Assembly: GCA_030432755.1 (NCBI GenBank)
Contig: JAUILZ010000033.1
Span: 1-35,423, forward strand
From: Gammaproteobacteria bacterium
GTDB lineage: Bacteria > Pseudomonadota > Gammaproteobacteria > Arenicellales > Poriferihabitantaceae
Direction: 5' to 3'
Length of the DNA stretch: 35,423 nt
A program made the translations under genes and the position numbers. The notes beneath the pieces were generated by a model. That model made no database searches, had not been told where the DNA came from, and was given only the letters and a program-made list of their open reading frames with translations. Of the stretch, positions 1 through 8,511 are shown one piece after another. How positions within the stretch are numbered: position 1 is the first letter of the stretch; every line of letters starts with the position of its first letter.

Positions 1-855
1 CTCCGGAATGGCGCAGTATTGCCGTTCTTCATCGAGGTTACGCAGGATATTGAACAGTGTCACGGTTTCACCGGGATTATCGCTCAGGTAATCGTCACTG
101 AATATGAAATGCGGTATGTCCCCGAGGCAAATGATCTCTCGCTCATCCACGAGGACCGCTTCCACCGCGTCGAGTTCCACCCGTTCGGTTTCGGTGGCAA
201 CAAAGATTCCACCTTCAAGCACCGCCGCATAGAGGCCGTGCCGGATTTCCGCCGCCGGTTGGCACTCGATGACGCCACGACCACCAGTGTCGTCCGTCTC
301 GCCCAGGCGTACGACTTCCTTGCGCCTGGGGCCGCCACCACTGCCACCACCGGAACCACCGGGCCGTCGCGGGCGGTCGCCGAAGCGCATTTCCTCCTCT
401 CGGCAGTCGTCTACGCACAGGCGCACGAGAAAGTCGGTGCCACGAATGCCTATGGTGGCCACCGTGGTTTCCACCCGGAACGACTCCGGCCGCGTCTCGC
501 CGATCTCCCCGCTGAGCGCGCGTAGCCCGCCCTTGACGAGATTGAACAGCGCTTCCTCGTTGCCGCTTTCCTCGCTGTATGCCTGCAGCGTCATCTCGCT
601 TTCCGGCCGCAGCGTGATGCGGCTGCCGTCGTTCATGCGCACCACGACGAAGCTGTCACTGGCGGTGGCCAGGGTCTCGCCGCGATGCACCCCGGAACCG
701 CGCGCGAGTGTGCGCGCCGGACCGGATCCGGGCAAGGCGGTGACCACCCCGGTGGCGAGCTGAACCACGCCCACGACTTCCGCCGCGAATACCATCGGCG
801 ATAAAGCGAGCGCAAACAGCATCAGTAGCAGGATCGTTGGCAGCTTTCGCGGCAC
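1..855 (-). CDS. FecR-domain exported protein (C-terminal end cut by window edge)
   Basis: 285 codons are open from a GTG at 855 down to base 1 with no stop, so the C-terminus lies outside the window. The first ~25 residues form a signal peptide (basic start, leucine-rich core, small residues before the cut), so the product is exported to the periplasm or cell surface. Residues ~28-140 look like a FecR domain: the GVVQLATG start, a 'MNDGSRITL' strand and the diagnostic 'ATIGIRGTDF' segment. A basic, glycine/serine-rich linker (RRPGGSGGGSGGG) follows, then a second domain I do not recognise. The GTG lies 4 nt after the stop of the upstream secretion porin, so the two are almost certainly co-transcribed. 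FecR domains of this stand-alone type occur in surface-exposed or secretion-linked proteins rather than only as sigma-factor regulators. The exact role is unknown. Confidence 0.85.
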   Translation of the reverse strand, partial: MPRKLPTILLLMLFALALSPMVFAAEVVGVVQLATGVVTALPGSGPARTLARGSGVHRGETLATASDSFVVVRMNDGSRITLRPESEMTLQAYSEESGNEEALFNLVKGGLRALSGEIGETRPESFRVETTVATIGIRGTDFLVRLCVDDCREEEMRFGDRPRRPGGSGGGSGGGPRRKEVVRLGETDDTGGRGVIECQPAAEIRHGLYAAVLEGGIFVATETERVELDAVEAVLVDEREIICLGDIPHFIFSDDYLSDNPGETVTLFNILRNLDEERQYCAIPE

Positions 856-859
856 GGGA

Positions 860-2458
860 TCACTCTCTCTGGAAACGGTAGACCAGGCTGGCATGGACAC
901 GATTGTCGCCGTCCTGGGTGAGTTCGGGTATGTCATCGAATCCGGATAACACGTGACCGAAATCAATGTAGGCGACGAGGCTTTCCTTCCATTGCCACTT
1001 GGCGCTGACGCCGGTGCTGGTGAGGTCGACGCTGTCTTCCTGTCCTGGTGGCAAACCAACCAGCGAACCGAAGCCGTAGTCGACGAAGACGCCGAACTGG
1101 AGGTCATTGGCCAGAGGTGGTGCCCAGAACTGGGTGCGCAGGTTGCCGCCACGATCCACGCTGACCGCGCGTTCCTGGAAGCCACGCGGACCGGTGGAGC
1201 CGCCGAGCCCCAATTGTTCGCCACTGATCAGCGGTTCATCGGCGTACTGCGCCTCGAGCGACAGGGCGAGGCGCCAGTTGCGCGGGACGATGAAGTCCTG
1301 GCCGACGTTCAGGCGCCAGGCATCCCAGCCCTGTGAAGCGCCAAGGCGGCTGGCGGCGTACGCGGCATCGGTGTTGAGCGAGCCGCCGTTGAGATTATGA
1401 CTGTAGGTGAGATTGAACCGGCCGGTGCCGCCGAAATCGTCCCATTCCAGTTGCCAGGTCGCGCTCAGCGGCCGGCTGCGCACGTCGGTGCCGATATCGG
1501 TGCCGAGGAAGTTGACCTGGTTGTCGAACAACTTGTCGGCGAGATCGAGGTAGAGCCGTTGGCGCAGGCTGCCGAGTTTGTTCAGCACCTGGCTGTAGCG
1601 AACGCCGCTGGCGGTGCCGCTCCCGCCGACGTCGAATACATCCGCAACTATGCCACTGTCGACATCCGAATCGACGTGGAACAGCGCCAAGGTGGAGGCC
1701 GCCCGGTAAAGCGGTAACTGGTAGTTGAGGCCGAACTGGTGCACCTTGTCGGGCTCTTCCGGGGACGTGGTATAGGTGGCGGTAAAGGCGTGGTCGCGGT
1801 CGAACAGGTTCAGGTGCTGGTAGCCGACACCCAGCCGGGAATAGGTGGTTTCCTCGTTGCCGGTGTTGTTGAGCCAGGTGAACAGCTGTTGCGGATTGCG
1901 GTCGATCGCCTCGATGCGGGCATCCAGGGTGTCCGCGGTCTCGCCGCGCCCGAAGATCAGCCGGGTGCGCTTCGCGGTATTGAAGTTGGCGACCGCGAGT
2001 GCGCGCGATAAAGCATGAGTGTTCGGAGTCTCGCCCTCCTGCAACTGAGGCAGGCTGCGTCGCAGGTTGGCGTCGCTGAAGTGGTGGTTGCCGCTGGTGG
2101 TGACGTCACCGACCACGAGGCGGCGAATTTCGAGTGTGACTTCACCGGACTCGAGCACCTGGGGCGGCAGGGTGACGCGATGAAAATCGAAACCCCGTCG
2201 GTTCAGTGCCTTTTCCAGGGTGTCCGCCGCTCCACGCAGCCGCTCGATACCGGTGTGAGGTCCGATGAAGGGTGCGAGCACCCTCTCGGTGGCGCGCTCG
2301 CCGAGGGGGTTGTCACCCGCGATGTTGAAGCCGCTCACCTCGAAAGTGATCTCCGCCATCGCTGCCTGCGCAAGCAGGAGCAGGATCAGCCCTGGCAATG
2401 TGATCTTCCAGCGGCGAATTGGGGCGTTCGCCGAACATTGTGACATGCTCCTCGACAT
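860..2458 (-). CDS. ShlB/FhaC/HecB-type two-partner secretion outer-membrane porin (TpsB)
   Basis: The protein has about 532 residues with an N-terminal signal peptide (hydrophobic LPGLILLLL core ending AQAAMA). After it come POTRA-like modules (residues ~40-185, with the GNHHFSD stretch typical of POTRA2) and a long 16-strand-barrel-like region of alternating residues ending in an aromatic-rich C-terminus (LVYRFQRE). The 'GLGGSTGPRGFQERA' segment matches the conserved (V)RG(Y/F) loop of Omp85/TpsB proteins. The family exports large TpsA adhesins or haemolysins across the outer membrane. No TpsA gene is in the window; the downstream co-operonic gene encodes a FecR-domain protein. Start choice is uncertain: ATG 2458, ATG 2446 and TTG 2461 are all in frame. 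A purine-rich GAGGAG lies only 1 nt before 2446, so 2458 is preferred. Confidence 0.85.
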   Translation of the reverse strand: MSRSMSQCSANAPIRRWKITLPGLILLLLAQAAMAEITFEVSGFNIAGDNPLGERATERVLAPFIGPHTGIERLRGAADTLEKALNRRGFDFHRVTLPPQVLESGEVTLEIRRLVVGDVTTSGNHHFSDANLRRSLPQLQEGETPNTHALSRALAVANFNTAKRTRLIFGRGETADTLDARIEAIDRNPQQLFTWLNNTGNEETTYSRLGVGYQHLNLFDRDHAFTATYTTSPEEPDKVHQFGLNYQLPLYRAASTLALFHVDSDVDSGIVADVFDVGGSGTASGVRYSQVLNKLGSLRQRLYLDLADKLFDNQVNFLGTDIGTDVRSRPLSATWQLEWDDFGGTGRFNLTYSHNLNGGSLNTDAAYAASRLGASQGWDAWRLNVGQDFIVPRNWRLALSLEAQYADEPLISGEQLGLGGSTGPRGFQERAVSVDRGGNLRTQFWAPPLANDLQFGVFVDYGFGSLVGLPPGQEDSVDLTSTGVSAKWQWKESLVAYIDFGHVLSGFDDIPELTQDGDNRVHASLVYRFQRE

Positions 2459-2574
2459 CAATGACTGTCCGGGTCAATGGCGTGATCAACGGGTTTCCTC
2501 GGGGAAACAGCATACAACAATTTATCAAGAGGTTATATACGGGAAGTTACCGCGAAACCTGCGATACAGGACGC

Positions 2575-2617
2575 AAAAAAACCCATTCGGCGATCAATGA
2601 ACACCGATTGTCGCCGA
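2575..2617 (-). terminator. Putative rho-independent terminator after the ThDP enzyme gene
   Basis: Read on the minus strand, the arms TCGGCGA and TCGCCGA (7 bp, about 17-nt loop) are followed after a few bases by seven consecutive T. It lies about 40 nt past the stop of the thiamine-diphosphate enzyme gene and before the secretion-porin gene, a sensible place to end that transcript. The short stem and long loop make it a moderate call. Confidence 0.5.
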
Positions 2618-2656
2618 TGCCCGGCGGCAACACCGCGAAAAGCTTTCCATACAGGC

Positions 2657-4276
2657 CTAATCGACGAGTATGTTGATCAGGGAGGGACTGTCAGCGGCGA
2701 GCGCGGCTTCGAATGCGGGAGCAAATTCCGCCGACTCGCGAACGGTGAAACCGAGTCCACCGTATGCCTCGGCAAGACGCGCGAAGTCGGGATTGACGAG
2801 TTCGGTGGCGATCACCCGTCCGGGATAGTGCCGCTCCTGGTGAATCCGGATGGTTCCGAGTCGCCGGTTGTTGACGACGAGGAACACCACCGCGAGCACG
2901 TATTGAATCGCGGTGGCGAATTCCTGGCCGTTCATGAGGAAGCAGCCATCGCCGTTAAAGGAAACCACCGGCCGGTCGGGATGCAGCAGCTTCGCCGCCA
3001 CCGCCGCCGGGGCGCTGTAGCCCATGGTGCCGTTGGTTGAGCCGAGCTGTGTGCCGCTCTGGCGGTATTGATAGAAGCGCTGGCCCCAGGTGGTGTAGTT
3101 GCCCGCGCCCACGGTGACGATTGCTTGCGCGGGTAGCGTGTTGCGGATATGGGCGCAGATTTCATCCATACGCACCGCCTGGCCCTGGCTCACCGGTTCA
3201 TCGACCCAGGACTGGTAGCTCGCATGCAGACCCGCGATCCACTTGCGTCGATCGGTGGCCGGTGGCGTGAGATCCTGCAATGCGGCGAGGAACGACGCGC
3301 TATCACTGTTGATGGCGATATCGGCATGAAAGACGCTGCCGGGTTCTTCCGCGCCGGGATGCACGTGTACCACCCGCTGTCCGCCATTGCCGAGTGGCGG
3401 CTTCAGCCGTTCGTATCCTCCCGTGGTGATATCACCGAGACGCGGTCCGATGACCAGCAGGAGGTCGGCATCGTCTATGGTTTCCTGCAGCCCCGGCGCC
3501 ACCGCGAGCCCCAGCTCGCCGATGTAGTTTTCGTGCGTATTGTCGAAGCTGTCCTGGCGGCGGAACGCCACCGCCACCGGTAGTTGCCAGGATTCGGCAA
3601 ACGTCGTCAGCAATGCCTGGTGACGCGCGCTCCAGCCGCTGCCGCCGCAGATCACCAGCGGGCGCTGCGCGGCAAGCAGGGCGTCCCCGACCGCGTTCAC
3701 GGCTGCAGGAGGCGGCGCTGCGGGAAAACGCAGCGACTCTTTTCCCAGCGGCAGATCCGCGACCTCGACCTCGTCGCGCAGCATGTCCTCGTACAGCACC
3801 ACTACCACAGGGCCCGGGCGGCCGCTCACGGCGCAGCTCCACGCCCGGGAGAGCTGCTCCGGGACGCGGTGGGCGTCGTCGATGCTGATGACCTTCTTCG
3901 CCACCCCGGCGTAGACCCGGTGATAGTCCAGTTCCTGAAAGGCCTCGCGCCCGCGGTCGCCGCGTGACACCTGGCCGATGAAACAGATGAGCGGGGTAGA
4001 GTCCTGGAACGCGGTGTGGATACCCACCATGGCGTTGGACGCGCCAGGTCCGCGAGAGACGAAGCAGATACCGGGGTTGCCGGTCAGCTTGCCCCAGGCC
4101 TCGGCCATGTAGGCCGCGCCGCCTTCCTGCCGGCAGGTGATCAGGCGGAAGCGATCCTGGCAGTCATACATCGCGTCGAGGGCGCCGAGGAAGCTTTCCC
4201 CCGGCACGCAGAACGCCGTATTGGCGCCGTGTCCGGTCAGTCCGTCGATCAGTATCCTGCCACCACTGCGTATCAT
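2657..4276 (-). CDS. Thiamine-diphosphate-dependent enzyme, acetolactate-synthase-like
   Basis: At 539 residues this is full length for the acetolactate synthase/benzoylformate decarboxylase superfamily. Three domains can be traced: the N-terminal PYR domain with the catalytic glutamate E51 in '[13 protein letters not shown]'; a central TPP_enzyme_M (DHS-like) domain around residues 190-330; and a C-terminal PP domain with the GDG (442-444)...NN (469-470) motif that binds ThDP and Mg2+. The FAD-contact features of true acetolactate synthase are not obvious, and no small regulatory subunit gene is adjacent, so a biosynthetic IlvB role is unlikely. The enzyme probably decarboxylates or ligates a 2-oxo acid in a catabolic setting. 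It is divergent from an MFS transporter (109 nt apart), which may carry its substrate. The substrate is not predictable from sequence. Confidence 0.85.
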   Translation of the reverse strand: MIRSGGRILIDGLTGHGANTAFCVPGESFLGALDAMYDCQDRFRLITCRQEGGAAYMAEAWGKLTGNPGICFVSRGPGASNAMVGIHTAFQDSTPLICFIGQVSRGDRGREAFQELDYHRVYAGVAKKVISIDDAHRVPEQLSRAWSCAVSGRPGPVVVVLYEDMLRDEVEVADLPLGKESLRFPAAPPPAAVNAVGDALLAAQRPLVICGGSGWSARHQALLTTFAESWQLPVAVAFRRQDSFDNTHENYIGELGLAVAPGLQETIDDADLLLVIGPRLGDITTGGYERLKPPLGNGGQRVVHVHPGAEEPGSVFHADIAINSDSASFLAALQDLTPPATDRRKWIAGLHASYQSWVDEPVSQGQAVRMDEICAHIRNTLPAQAIVTVGAGNYTTWGQRFYQYRQSGTQLGSTNGTMGYSAPAAVAAKLLHPDRPVVSFNGDGCFLMNGQEFATAIQYVLAVVFLVVNNRRLGTIRIHQERHYPGRVIATELVNPDFARLAEAYGGLGFTVRESAEFAPAFEAALAADSPSLINILVD

Positions 4277-4385
4277 GCTTCCGTCCGGGAGAAAGGGAGG
4301 CGGGATTATACTTGCTGCCCACGAGCCCGTGATTGACGGCCACGACGCCAGGACGGGACGCCACGCCTATCAATTTTTGCCCGCC

Positions 4386-5570
4386 ATGTCACCGACCGCA
4401 GACACGCGACCCGCCCATGTCCTGCCGGTCATCATCCTTGCCCAGTTCTGCGGTACCTCATTGTGGTTTGCCGGCAACGCGGTGATCGATGGACTCGGGC
4501 GCGACTGGGGCCTCGTCGCCCACAGCGTAGGACAGGTCACCAACGCGGTGCAGCTCGGCTTCATCGCCGGCACCCTGGTGTTCGCGTTTCTCGCGATCTC
4601 CGATCGCTGGTCGCCGCGCAAGGTGTTTTTCGCCTGTTCCCTGCTGGGGGGCGTGGCAAACGTCGCGCCGGTCTTCCTGCCACGAGAACTGGTCCTGCTA
4701 CTGGCAATGCGCTTCGCTACCGGTTTCTTCCTCGCCGGCATCTACCCGGTGGGAATGAAGATCGCCGCCTCCTGGTATCGCGAAGGGCTGGGGCGGGCGC
4801 TCGGTTACCTGGTGGGCGCGCTTGTGCTGGGCACCGCGTTTCCCCACCTGCTGCGCGCCATGGGCGGAGGATTGCCCTGGCAGGGCGTGCTCGTGGGCAC
4901 CTCGCTGCTTGCCACTGGCGGCGGTCTGCTGCTCCTCGTCACGCTCCGTGATGGCCCGCACCTTCCGGCGCGCTCGCCGTTCAATGCGCTCGCGCTGCCG
5001 GCGATCTTCCGTTCCGCGGACTTTCGCGCCTCCGCATTCGGCTACTTCGGCCACATGTGGGAACTCTACGCGTTCTGGGCATTCGTACCCGTGGCGATTG
5101 CCGCGCACGGGGCGCGATGGGAGACGTCCCACGCGGTCTCACTGTGGTCGTTTATCGTCATTGCCGCGGGATTTATCGGCTGCGTTGCGGGTGGGAACCT
5201 GTCGCAGAGTCTCGGCAGCGCGCGGGTGGCGGCGGCGCAGCTTGGTTTTTCCGGGCTGTGCTGCCTTCTGTCACCGTTGGCGTTCTCCCTGCCGCCGTTT
5301 GCGTTCCTCGGCTTTCTCGTCGCCTGGGGCATTGCCGTGGTAGGTGACTCACCGCAGTTCTCCGCCCTCAACGCGGCGAATGCGCCGCGCGCATACGTCG
5401 GATCCGCGCTGACCATCGTCAACGCCCTCGGTTTTCTCGTCACCGTCTTCAGCATTCAGCTGGTGAATCACTGGCACCAGGTCCATGGCGTGACCTGGCT
5501 GTTCTTCTGGTTGTTGCCCGGCCCGGTGCTCGGATTGCTGGCGATGCGTCGACTGCTCCGGCGTTCATAG
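4386..5570 (+). CDS. Major facilitator superfamily transporter
   Basis: From ATG 4386 the product has 394 residues and about 12 hydrophobic segments, the normal size for a small MFS permease. It begins with a short polar leader, then TM1 ([19 protein letters not shown]). The loop between TM2 and TM3 carries '[11 protein letters not shown]', a variant of the MFS 'G-x-x-x-D-R-x-G-R' signature. The frame stays open for 83 codons upstream, but that part overlaps the divergent gene and has no membrane character, so 4386 is preferred. It is divergent from the ThDP enzyme and may import its substrate. The family subgroup and ligand were not recognised. Confidence 0.85.
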   Translation: MSPTADTRPAHVLPVIILAQFCGTSLWFAGNAVIDGLGRDWGLVAHSVGQVTNAVQLGFIAGTLVFAFLAISDRWSPRKVFFACSLLGGVANVAPVFLPRELVLLLAMRFATGFFLAGIYPVGMKIAASWYREGLGRALGYLVGALVLGTAFPHLLRAMGGGLPWQGVLVGTSLLATGGGLLLLVTLRDGPHLPARSPFNALALPAIFRSADFRASAFGYFGHMWELYAFWAFVPVAIAAHGARWETSHAVSLWSFIVIAAGFIGCVAGGNLSQSLGSARVAAAQLGFSGLCCLLSPLAFSLPPFAFLGFLVAWGIAVVGDSPQFSALNAANAPRAYVGSALTIVNALGFLVTVFSIQLVNHWHQVHGVTWLFFWLLPGPVLGLLAMRRLLRRS

Positions 5571-5572
5571 CT

Positions 5573-5592
5573 GTATCGGTTCGCGCCGATAC
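5573..5592. terminator. Short hairpin after the MFS gene (weak terminator candidate)
   Basis: A perfect 7-bp stem (GTATCGG / CCGATAC) with a 6-nt loop lies immediately after the transporter stop codon. No T-run follows on either strand, so it may be only an attenuating or mRNA-end-stabilising hairpin. Confidence 0.25.
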
Positions 5593-5650
5593 CCTCGAGC
5601 GGGCAGATACGCATACAATGCCCGGCATCTCCAAGTAAAACCGGAACGCC

Positions 5651-7684
5651 ATGTCCACCGCCCGGGACCCGCTCCTGACCCCGCTCACCATTCGCCAGGC
5701 GACCTTCCGTAACCGCGTGATGTCCACCAGTCATGCCTGTGGACTCGAGGAGGAGGGTGGTATGCCGGCGGAACGTTACCAGGCCTATCACGAGGCCAAG
5801 GCGCGCGGTGGCATCGGCCTTACCATGTTCGGCGGATCAGCCTACGTAGCGCCGGATTCCACCTGGTCCTCGGGGCAGCTGAACATGTCCACCGACCGGG
5901 TGATCCCATACCTCGAGAATTTTTCCCGCCGGGTGCATGACGCCGGTGCGGGCATCATGATCCAGCTTACCCATCTCGGTCGCCGCGGCGAGTCGCTGAC
6001 GCAGAACTGGTTGCCGACGCTGGCGCCCTCGGTGGTGCGCGAAACCGGGCACCGCTGTTTTCCCCGCGAGATGGACCGGCACGACATCGCGCGCGTCATC
6101 CGCGCCTTCGGTGATGCCGCGCAGCGCGCGAAGCAGGGCGGCCTCGACGGCATGGAGACCATGATCGGCGGCCACCTGATCGGCCAGTTCCTCTCGCCGG
6201 TAACCAATCACCGCGGCGACGACTACGGCGGATCCGAGGAGAACCGCTGCCGTTTCGGCCTCGAGGTGCACGATGAGATCCGTCGCCGCGTCGGCGACGA
6301 CTTCATCGTCGGCATGCGCTTTCCCATCGACGAGACCACGAAGGAGGGGCTCGACTTCGACGAATGCGTTTCCATCGCCCATCGTTTCGAATCGAGTGGC
6401 CTTGTCGACTACTTCAACGTCAACTACGGCCGTATTGACACCGAGCTCACCCTGATCACCGACTGTATGCCGGGAATGGCGTCGCCGATGGCGCCCTGGC
6501 TGCAAAAGGCCGGCGCGTTCAAGCACGAGGTATCTCTGCCGGTGTTCCACGCGGCGCGCATCAACGACCTCGCCACCGCGCGCCACGCGATCCGCGAGGG
6601 CCTGCTCGACATGGTGGCGATGACGCGGGCTCATATCGCCGATCCGGAGATCGTGGGCAAGCTGATGCGCGGCGAGGAGGATCGCATCCGTCCCTGCGTG
6701 GGCATGACCCATTGCATGGGCGATACCCGGCCGACCTGTATCCACAATGCTTCGAGTGGCCGCGAGCAGCACTGGCCACAGGTGATCTCGAAGGCGTCGC
6801 GGACAGGGAGAAAGTGTGTCGTCGTCGGCGGCGGGCCCGCGGGGCTCGAGGCCGCCCGGGTGCTGGGAAGCCGCGGTCATACCGTGGTGTTGATGGAAGC
6901 GGCGGACGACCTCGGAGGCCAGCTGAGGATGGCAAACCGCGCGTCCTGGCGCGGCGATGTCAGCGGCATCGTCGACTGGCGCCGTTCCGAGCTGGAGCAT
7001 CTCGATGTCGAGGTGCGACTGAATACATACGCCGAGACCGACGACGTGCTCGCGGAATCCCCGGAAGTTGTGATTAACGCCACCGGTGGCATCCCGGACC
7101 TCGACTGGCTCGAGGGCAACGAGCTGGTGACTTCCGTCTGGGACGTGCTGAGCGGCGCCACCCCGTTCAGATCGCGGGTGGTGATCTACGACGGCACCGG
7201 GCGCCATCCCGCGCTCACCGCGGCCGATGCCGCCCATGCCGCGGAGCGCGAGTTGACCCTGGTGCTGCTGGACGATCGCCCGGCCGCGGAACTCGCCTAC
7301 GGCGAACGCGTGATCTGGAAACGGGAACTGGCGCGGCGTGGCATCGTGCCCTTGCTAGAGCGCCGCCTCGCGGCGGTGGAACGCGACGGCGACCGCCTGC
7401 TGGCGCGTTTCAACCACGAACTCACCGGCGAACCGATGGTGCTGTCCGCGGACCAGGTGGTGGTGGAACACGGCACCCTGCCGGCTGACGACCTCTACCA
7501 GGAGCTGCGCGCCGGGTCGGTAAACGACGGCGTCACGGATATCGACGCCCTGCTCGCCGGCCGCCCCCAACCCCACGAAACCGGTGAAGGGCGTTTCGCG
7601 CTCTATCGCATCGGCGACGCCCAGTCGAGCCGCAACCTGGCGGCGGCGATCTTCGATGCGCTCAGGCTGTGCTGCGTGATGTGA
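5651..7684 (+). CDS. OYE-type NADH:flavin oxidoreductase / N-demethylase with Fe-S and FAD/NAD domains
   Basis: The 677 residues have the trimethylamine-dehydrogenase/2,4-dienoyl-CoA-reductase layout. An N-terminal FMN-binding TIM barrel (~1-340) carries the conserved 'GQFLSP(V)TN' and 'DDYGGSEENR' segments. A cysteine cluster near 349-363 would hold a 4Fe-4S centre. The C-terminal dinucleotide-binding domains start with 'VVVGGGPAGLEAARV' (~388). Relatives such as TMADH, DgcA and N-methylproline/stachydrine demethylases oxidatively remove N-methyl groups. The cluster reads C349, M352, C355, C363: the second cysteine of the classical CxxCxxC is methionine, and the spacing to the last cysteine is shorter than in TMADH. 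An ATG start directly follows a purine-rich stretch. The demethylation-type genes elsewhere in the window support an N-methyl-amine substrate, but this is inference. Confidence 0.85.
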   Translation: MSTARDPLLTPLTIRQATFRNRVMSTSHACGLEEEGGMPAERYQAYHEAKARGGIGLTMFGGSAYVAPDSTWSSGQLNMSTDRVIPYLENFSRRVHDAGAGIMIQLTHLGRRGESLTQNWLPTLAPSVVRETGHRCFPREMDRHDIARVIRAFGDAAQRAKQGGLDGMETMIGGHLIGQFLSPVTNHRGDDYGGSEENRCRFGLEVHDEIRRRVGDDFIVGMRFPIDETTKEGLDFDECVSIAHRFESSGLVDYFNVNYGRIDTELTLITDCMPGMASPMAPWLQKAGAFKHEVSLPVFHAARINDLATARHAIREGLLDMVAMTRAHIADPEIVGKLMRGEEDRIRPCVGMTHCMGDTRPTCIHNASSGREQHWPQVISKASRTGRKCVVVGGGPAGLEAARVLGSRGHTVVLMEAADDLGGQLRMANRASWRGDVSGIVDWRRSELEHLDVEVRLNTYAETDDVLAESPEVVINATGGIPDLDWLEGNELVTSVWDVLSGATPFRSRVVIYDGTGRHPALTAADAAHAAERELTLVLLDDRPAAELAYGERVIWKRELARRGIVPLLERRLAAVERDGDRLLARFNHELTGEPMVLSADQVVVEHGTLPADDLYQELRAGSVNDGVTDIDALLAGRPQPHETGEGRFALYRIGDAQSSRNLAAAIFDALRLCCVM

Positions 7685-7740
7685 CCCTGTGCATCGGCTC
7701 GATACTACCGCCTCTATTGTTGTCTCCAATAAAAGACACT

Positions 7741-7754
7741 TTACCAATTGGTAA
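7741..7754. promoter_or_regulatory. 14-bp perfect palindrome, candidate operator
   Basis: TTACCAATTGGTAA is a perfect inverted repeat with no spacer, in the AT-rich leader 68 nt upstream of the first structured element. Its size and symmetry fit a dimeric transcription factor site controlling the large secreted-protein gene. The regulator is unknown, and no convincing -35/-10 pair could be fixed next to it. Confidence 0.4.
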
Positions 7755-7808
7755 TGAAATTCGGTGGAATCGGCTGATTGAGCTGTGTTACCTTTTGTTT
7801 TAGTTGCT

Positions 7809-7976
7809 TGTAAGCGGGATTAAACCCGATACTGGTACTTACGGGGAAAGTACTATCAGGCACAGGAATTTTGTTTCAACAAGGATAAGTCTCTTTACTC
7901 GACTCATAGTCGGTTTCTCTAATGGGGGCATGCCATGTTCGGCATGCAAGGCAAGTACTAATTTCTTCGTCTGCGA
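7809..7976 (+). promoter_or_regulatory. Structured leader element, copy A (candidate regulatory RNA)
   Basis: First of two homologous ~168-nt units. It can form four hairpins in order. H1 is CGGG/CCCG with a 6-nt loop (7815-7828). H2 is GTACTT/AAGTAC around the loop ACGGGGA (7835-7853). H3 is CGACT/AGTCG with a 3-nt loop (7900-7912). H4 is GCATGCC/GGCATGC (7928-7947). Single-stranded blocks shared with copy B include GGCACAGGA, CAAGGAT and GTCTG. The strand is assumed from the downstream gene. No match to a known riboswitch consensus was recognised; the class-I c-di-GMP signature is absent. Confidence 0.55.
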
Positions 7977-8150
7977 GTAGATATATCTCGCAAGTCAGCT
8001 TCCAGGTTTGTCGGCTGACGCCGGGTTCGTCGATTCATCGCTATCCACTACGCTACCAGTTCATGACTTTACGTAGATGAAACACTTGAGAGGGTGCAAG
8101 TAATGCCATGCGTGGAGCGAGGTGTGTGGATGAAGACAGGAAGGGGCGCC

Positions 8151-8319
8151 TGTAACCGGGGTAAAGCCCGGCGACAGTGCTTACGGGGAAAGTGCCTCCT
8201 GGCACAGGATTGATGCAACAGCAAGGATGATTCTCTTATACGACTATTAGTCGGGTTCTTCTTGGGGATCATGCCGAAAGATTGGCATGAAGTTTAAACA
8301 TTAGTTTGTTGGTCTGTGA
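8151..8319 (+). promoter_or_regulatory. Structured leader element, copy B (candidate regulatory RNA)
   Basis: Second unit, offset 342 nt from copy A. The first 59 nt align with copy A without gaps at 43 identities (73%). All four hairpins are kept: H1 CCGGG/CCCGG (8156-8171), H2 GTGCTT/AAGTGC with the identical loop ACGGGGA (8177-8195), H3 CGACT/AGTCG (8241-8253), H4 TCATGCC/GGCATGA (8269-8290). H1 gains a base pair. H2 changes on both arms while remaining paired through G-U. The outer pair of H4 changes from G-C to T-A. Substitutions that keep pairing suggest selection on RNA structure. It ends 192 nt before the start codon of the secreted protein. Confidence 0.55.
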
Positions 8320-8511
8320 TAGGAATGGTCGATCAGTCGATTGTTGTGTTTGCATCGCAATCCGCAAGGTTCGTCGCCGGCTCGTGCATTTGGTGCAAAA
8401 GCCGGCAAATTCGTTTTAGTTTGTAAATGTAGTAGGTTCCAGATGGATTGCAGAGATGAAAGCATGGTGCTCGATGACCGATGCCGTACAGGCCGGGGAT
8501 GGGGGGTAAAT

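Larger units (their letters stand above)
7685..8511. other. Long non-coding, lower-GC interval
   Basis: This stretch of 827 bases carries no supportable gene. It holds a 14-bp perfect palindrome near its start, two copies of a structured element (7809-7976 and 8151-8319), a spacer of about 170 nt with a GTCAGC/GCTGAC hairpin (7994-8019), and about 190 nt of further leader up to the ATG of the large secreted protein. It is visibly more AT-rich than the flanking genes. Confidence 0.7.

Noticed and set aside
5837..7237. 466-codon minus-strand frame opposite the OYE-type oxidoreductase
   Set aside because: Shadow of a well-supported gene; His/Ala/Val-rich with no recognisable domain or signal.
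8200..8217. Sigma-54-like promoter (TGGCAC ... TGCA) inside copy B
   Set aside because: The GG and GC dinucleotides are two bases too far apart for a -24/-12 element, and the TGC half is not conserved in copy A.
7809..8319. Assignment of the tandem leader to class-I c-di-GMP riboswitches
   Set aside because: The tandem layout and downstream gene type fit, but the conserved CAGGGCAAACC and GACGCAAAGCC cores are not present.
7809..8319. Integron attC sites or IS ends
   Set aside because: No GTTRRRY/RYYYAAC core sites, no integrase or transposase nearby, and hairpin order is conserved in direct rather than inverted orientation.
8341..8511. 57-codon upstream extension of the large secreted protein
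   Set aside because: A proper signal peptide begins at the ATG at 8512 with a purine-rich site before it; the extension has no coding character.
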